The position numbers were made by a program, and so were the translations under genes. The notes below the pieces were generated by a model, which was given only the letters and a program-made list of their open reading frames with translations, made no database searches and was not told the DNA's origin. Positions 5,734 to 7,439 of a DNA stretch of 7,439 nucleotides are shown piece by piece. The stretch is from Caldifarciminota bacterium (GTDB lineage Bacteria; Hydrothermota; UBA3072; WFRC01). Location of the stretch: contig WFRC01000118.1 of NCBI GenBank assembly GCA_015486685.1, forward strand, positions 1-7,439, given 5' to 3'. Each line of letters begins with the position of its first letter. Within the stretch, counting starts at the first letter, position 1.

Positions 5734-7269
5734 TCATTGCATATCATCCCCAAACCCCAACGTCTTAAACACTTCTTCTACCTTGCCTGTTAATTTCTTC
5801 TCTTCAGCCAGCAATTTACTCAATTCCCTGCTGTAATCCTCCATTTTCTTTTCAAATGGCACGCCATCATCCTCTATCTTTATTCCGACATATCTTCCCG
5901 GTGTAAGCACATAACCATTCTTTCTAATATCTTCAATTGTAGCAACCTTGACAAATCCAACCTCATCTATCTTTTCCTCATCCTCTCCCGATTCAAACAT
6001 CCTGAACTTTTCAACCATCTTTGCTAAGTGCTCATCCGTGAAAACAACCTGTCTTCTTGAAATGGGTTTGAACATTTTTTTGGCATATATAAACAAAAGT
6101 TTTCCTTTCATATGTTTTGGCTTCTCTTTCCTCAAAAACCACAAAGAGACCGGCAAAGATACTGTGTAAAATAACTTGGCAGGGGTAGCGATTATTCCAT
6201 ACACAAGGTCATCTTCAATTATCTTTTTCCTTATCTCTCCTTCAATACCTCCACCAGATAAAGCCCCATTTGCCATAACGAATCCAGCCTTTCCGTTTGG
6301 TGCCAGATGATATATATAATGTTGAATCCAGGTATAGTTTCCATTATTATCTCCTGAAATTCCATATTTAAATCTCGGATCATCTTCCTTAACCTTATCC
6401 GCCCCCCATCCACTATCATTAAATGGAGGGTTTGAAACTACATAGTCCGCCCTTAAATCAGGAAATTTGTCGTCGCGATATGAATCTCCAACTTTAATAT
6501 CTCCTTCAGTTCCTCTTATTGCAAGGTTCATTTTTGCTATTTTCCATACAAACTCCTTCGATTCTTGCCCATATATTGAAAGAAGCGCCTTTTTTTCTCC
6601 CTCTCTTTCCAGCTTTTCAAGAGCTGAAACGAAAAAGCCCCCACTTCCACAGGCAGGATCAAATATTCTTCCATCTTTCACATCAAGTATTTCAATTATC
6701 AATCTGGTCAGACTTCTTGGAGTGTAAAACTCCCCTCCTTTTTTACCCTCTGCTTCAGTAAATTTCCCTAAGAAATACTCGTAGATCCTGCCAAAGATGT
6801 CTTTTCCCTTATGTCCATCGCCAAAATCAATAGTAGAAAAAACATTTATGAGGTAAGCAAGATCATCTGTGCTCAGGTTAATCTTTGTATATATTTTTGG
6901 AATAACATTTTTAAGTTGTTTGGGATATTCTTTTTCTAAAACTTCTATGGCATTGTCCAGAATCTCCCCGATATTTGGTTGATTTGCATTTTCCTTTATG
7001 TATTCCCATCTAGCTTTCTCTGGCAAATACAAAATGCCATCACTTAAATACAAGTCTCGATCTTCCCTAACAGCCTCCTTGTACCTTTCCGGGATATCTT
7101 TTTCAATCTTATTTATTTTTTTTCGCTTTTCTTCAAATGCAAAAGAGATATACCTCAAGAAAATCAAACCCAATACAACATATTTATATTCGTGAACTTC
7201 AACTTTCTTTCTAAGTTTATCTGCGGTTTTCCAAAGCTTATTTTCAAAATTTATGTCTTTTCCAGTCAT
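5734..7269 (-). CDS. hsdM: Type I restriction-modification methyltransferase subunit (HsdM)
   Basis: Adenine-N6 DNA methyltransferase using S-adenosylmethionine; two copies bind one HsdS to protect host sites. At 511 residues it has the usual family length. An N-terminal helical HsdM_N-type domain (about 8-140) includes LRYISFAFEEK (38-48). The catalytic domain follows: GGEFYTPRSL (178-187, motif X), DPACGSGGF (204-212, cofactor-binding motif I) and NPPF (280-283, the N6-adenine catalytic motif IV). GNYTWIQHYIYHLAPNGKAG (310-329) is also typical of the family. The C-terminal 470-500 is charged and helical and probably contacts HsdS. The ATG has GAGAGGTGA just upstream. It is the first gene of the operon, 48 bases before hsdS, so methylation subunits are made before the restriction subunit. 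All motifs are intact. Confidence 0.97.
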   Translation of the reverse strand: MTGKDINFENKLWKTADKLRKKVEVHEYKYVVLGLIFLRYISFAFEEKRKKINKIEKDIPERYKEAVREDRDLYLSDGILYLPEKARWEYIKENANQPNIGEILDNAIEVLEKEYPKQLKNVIPKIYTKINLSTDDLAYLINVFSTIDFGDGHKGKDIFGRIYEYFLGKFTEAEGKKGGEFYTPRSLTRLIIEILDVKDGRIFDPACGSGGFFVSALEKLEREGEKKALLSIYGQESKEFVWKIAKMNLAIRGTEGDIKVGDSYRDDKFPDLRADYVVSNPPFNDSGWGADKVKEDDPRFKYGISGDNNGNYTWIQHYIYHLAPNGKAGFVMANGALSGGGIEGEIRKKIIEDDLVYGIIATPAKLFYTVSLPVSLWFLRKEKPKHMKGKLLFIYAKKMFKPISRRQVVFTDEHLAKMVEKFRMFESGEDEEKIDEVGFVKVATIEDIRKNGYVLTPGRYVGIKIEDDGVPFEKKMEDYSRELSKLLAEEKKLTGKVEEVFKTLGFGDDMQ

Positions 7270-7275
7270 ATTCTT

Positions 7276-7284
7276 TCACCTCTC
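7276..7284 (-). promoter_or_regulatory. Ribosome binding site of hsdM
   Basis: GAGAGGTGA on the minus strand ends six bases before the hsdM ATG. It is a near-perfect match to the 3' end of 16S rRNA, and it is the strongest ribosome binding site among the four operon genes. A leadered transcript is therefore likely. Confidence 0.8.
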
Positions 7285-7313
7285 ATCGTTTTTATTATTT
7301 TAATTAACATTAC

Positions 7314-7412
7314 TTACCTAATTTTATATAACGATAAATTATATAAGTGGTGGCAAATCATAGTAACATTTTTCAAACCTATACAATTTGAGCACACTAC
7401 TAACGTTGACAT
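7314..7412 (-). CDS. Possible 32-residue leader ORF upstream of hsdM
   Basis: An ATG preceded by an in-frame TAA opens 32 codons ending in TAA, 44 bases before hsdM. GGAGGT (7428-7423) lies ten bases upstream. The peptide begins MSTLVVCSNC and contains CSNC (7-10) and CHH (20-22), which looks vaguely like a metal-binding pattern. Against it: the ORF is very short, the likely TATA boxes lie within it, and the spacing is a little long. It could be a chance ORF in promoter DNA, and I give it low weight. Confidence 0.2.
   Translation of the reverse strand: MSTLVVCSNCIGLKNVTMICHHLYNLSLYKIR
7324..7347 (-). promoter_or_regulatory. Probable hsd operon promoter with two TATA-like boxes
   Basis: The palindromic octamer TTATATAA occurs twice, at 7324-7331 and 7339-7346, separated by seven bases. 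As archaeal TATA boxes they would set transcript starts near 7302 and 7317, giving a leader of about 30-50 bases before hsdM. Read as bacterial, TATAAT lies within the upstream copy with TTACTA 17 bases before it, a weak -35. I favour a promoter here from its position and composition but cannot say which type. A matching purine-rich BRE is not obvious. Confidence 0.45.
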
Positions 7413-7439
7413 TTATGATATTACCTCCATTACTTATAC

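Noticed and set aside
6231..6419. A 62-codon minus-strand open frame within hsdM
   Set aside because: It is in another frame inside the catalytic domain of HsdM and has no independent support.

Overview
This window carries one complete, apparently intact Type I restriction-modification locus, with all genes on the minus strand. Reading in the direction of transcription (high to low coordinates) the order is hsdM (methyltransferase), hsdS (DNA specificity subunit), an unrecognised 354-codon gene, then hsdR (ATP-dependent translocase/endonuclease). The genes are packed as one operon. There are 48 bases between hsdM and hsdS, 3 bases between hsdS and the unknown gene, and a 20-base overlap between the unknown gene and hsdR. 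Each start has a purine-rich Shine-Dalgarno-like sequence. I see no frameshift or lost catalytic motif in any of the three hsd genes.

Layout: 1-272 is non-coding sequence downstream of hsdR, holding an inverted array of degenerate 7-base repeats (31-114), a T-tract on the minus strand (135-141), a TATA-like box (198-205) and two short GGGAAT-type 7-base repeats next to the hsdR stop (247-260). 273-3335 is hsdR. 3316-4380 is the unknown gene. 4384-5685 is hsdS. 5734-7269 is hsdM. 7270-7439 is the upstream region, with two TTATATAA boxes and a weakly supported 32-codon leader ORF.

How the genes should work together: HsdS binds a bipartite DNA site with two target recognition domains. With HsdM it forms the adenine-N6 methyltransferase, and HsdR joins to give the restriction complex that pumps DNA past itself and cuts unmethylated DNA. 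The unknown protein sits between the specificity and restriction subunits and is translationally packed with both, so it is most likely an accessory of this defence locus. Its function cannot be read from the sequence. Its C-terminal third is a helical region that looks somewhat HEPN/Abi-like, and this is a tentative impression only.

Organism: a low-GC prokaryote. Arginine is coded mostly by AGA/AGG in the stretches I read, ATA is used for isoleucine, and the hsdM upstream region has archaeal-style TATA boxes. These hint at an archaeon or a thermophile. The same promoter region also contains a passable bacterial -10, so the domain of life is not settled. Base composition is mosaic by hand counts of sampled 60-base lines: hsdM about 39% GC, the HsdR nuclease/motor half about 42%, the HsdR C-terminal part about 30%, the unknown gene about 28-29%, and the two hsdS recognition domains about 30-32% against about 47% for the conserved segment between them. 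This suggests modules of different ancestry.
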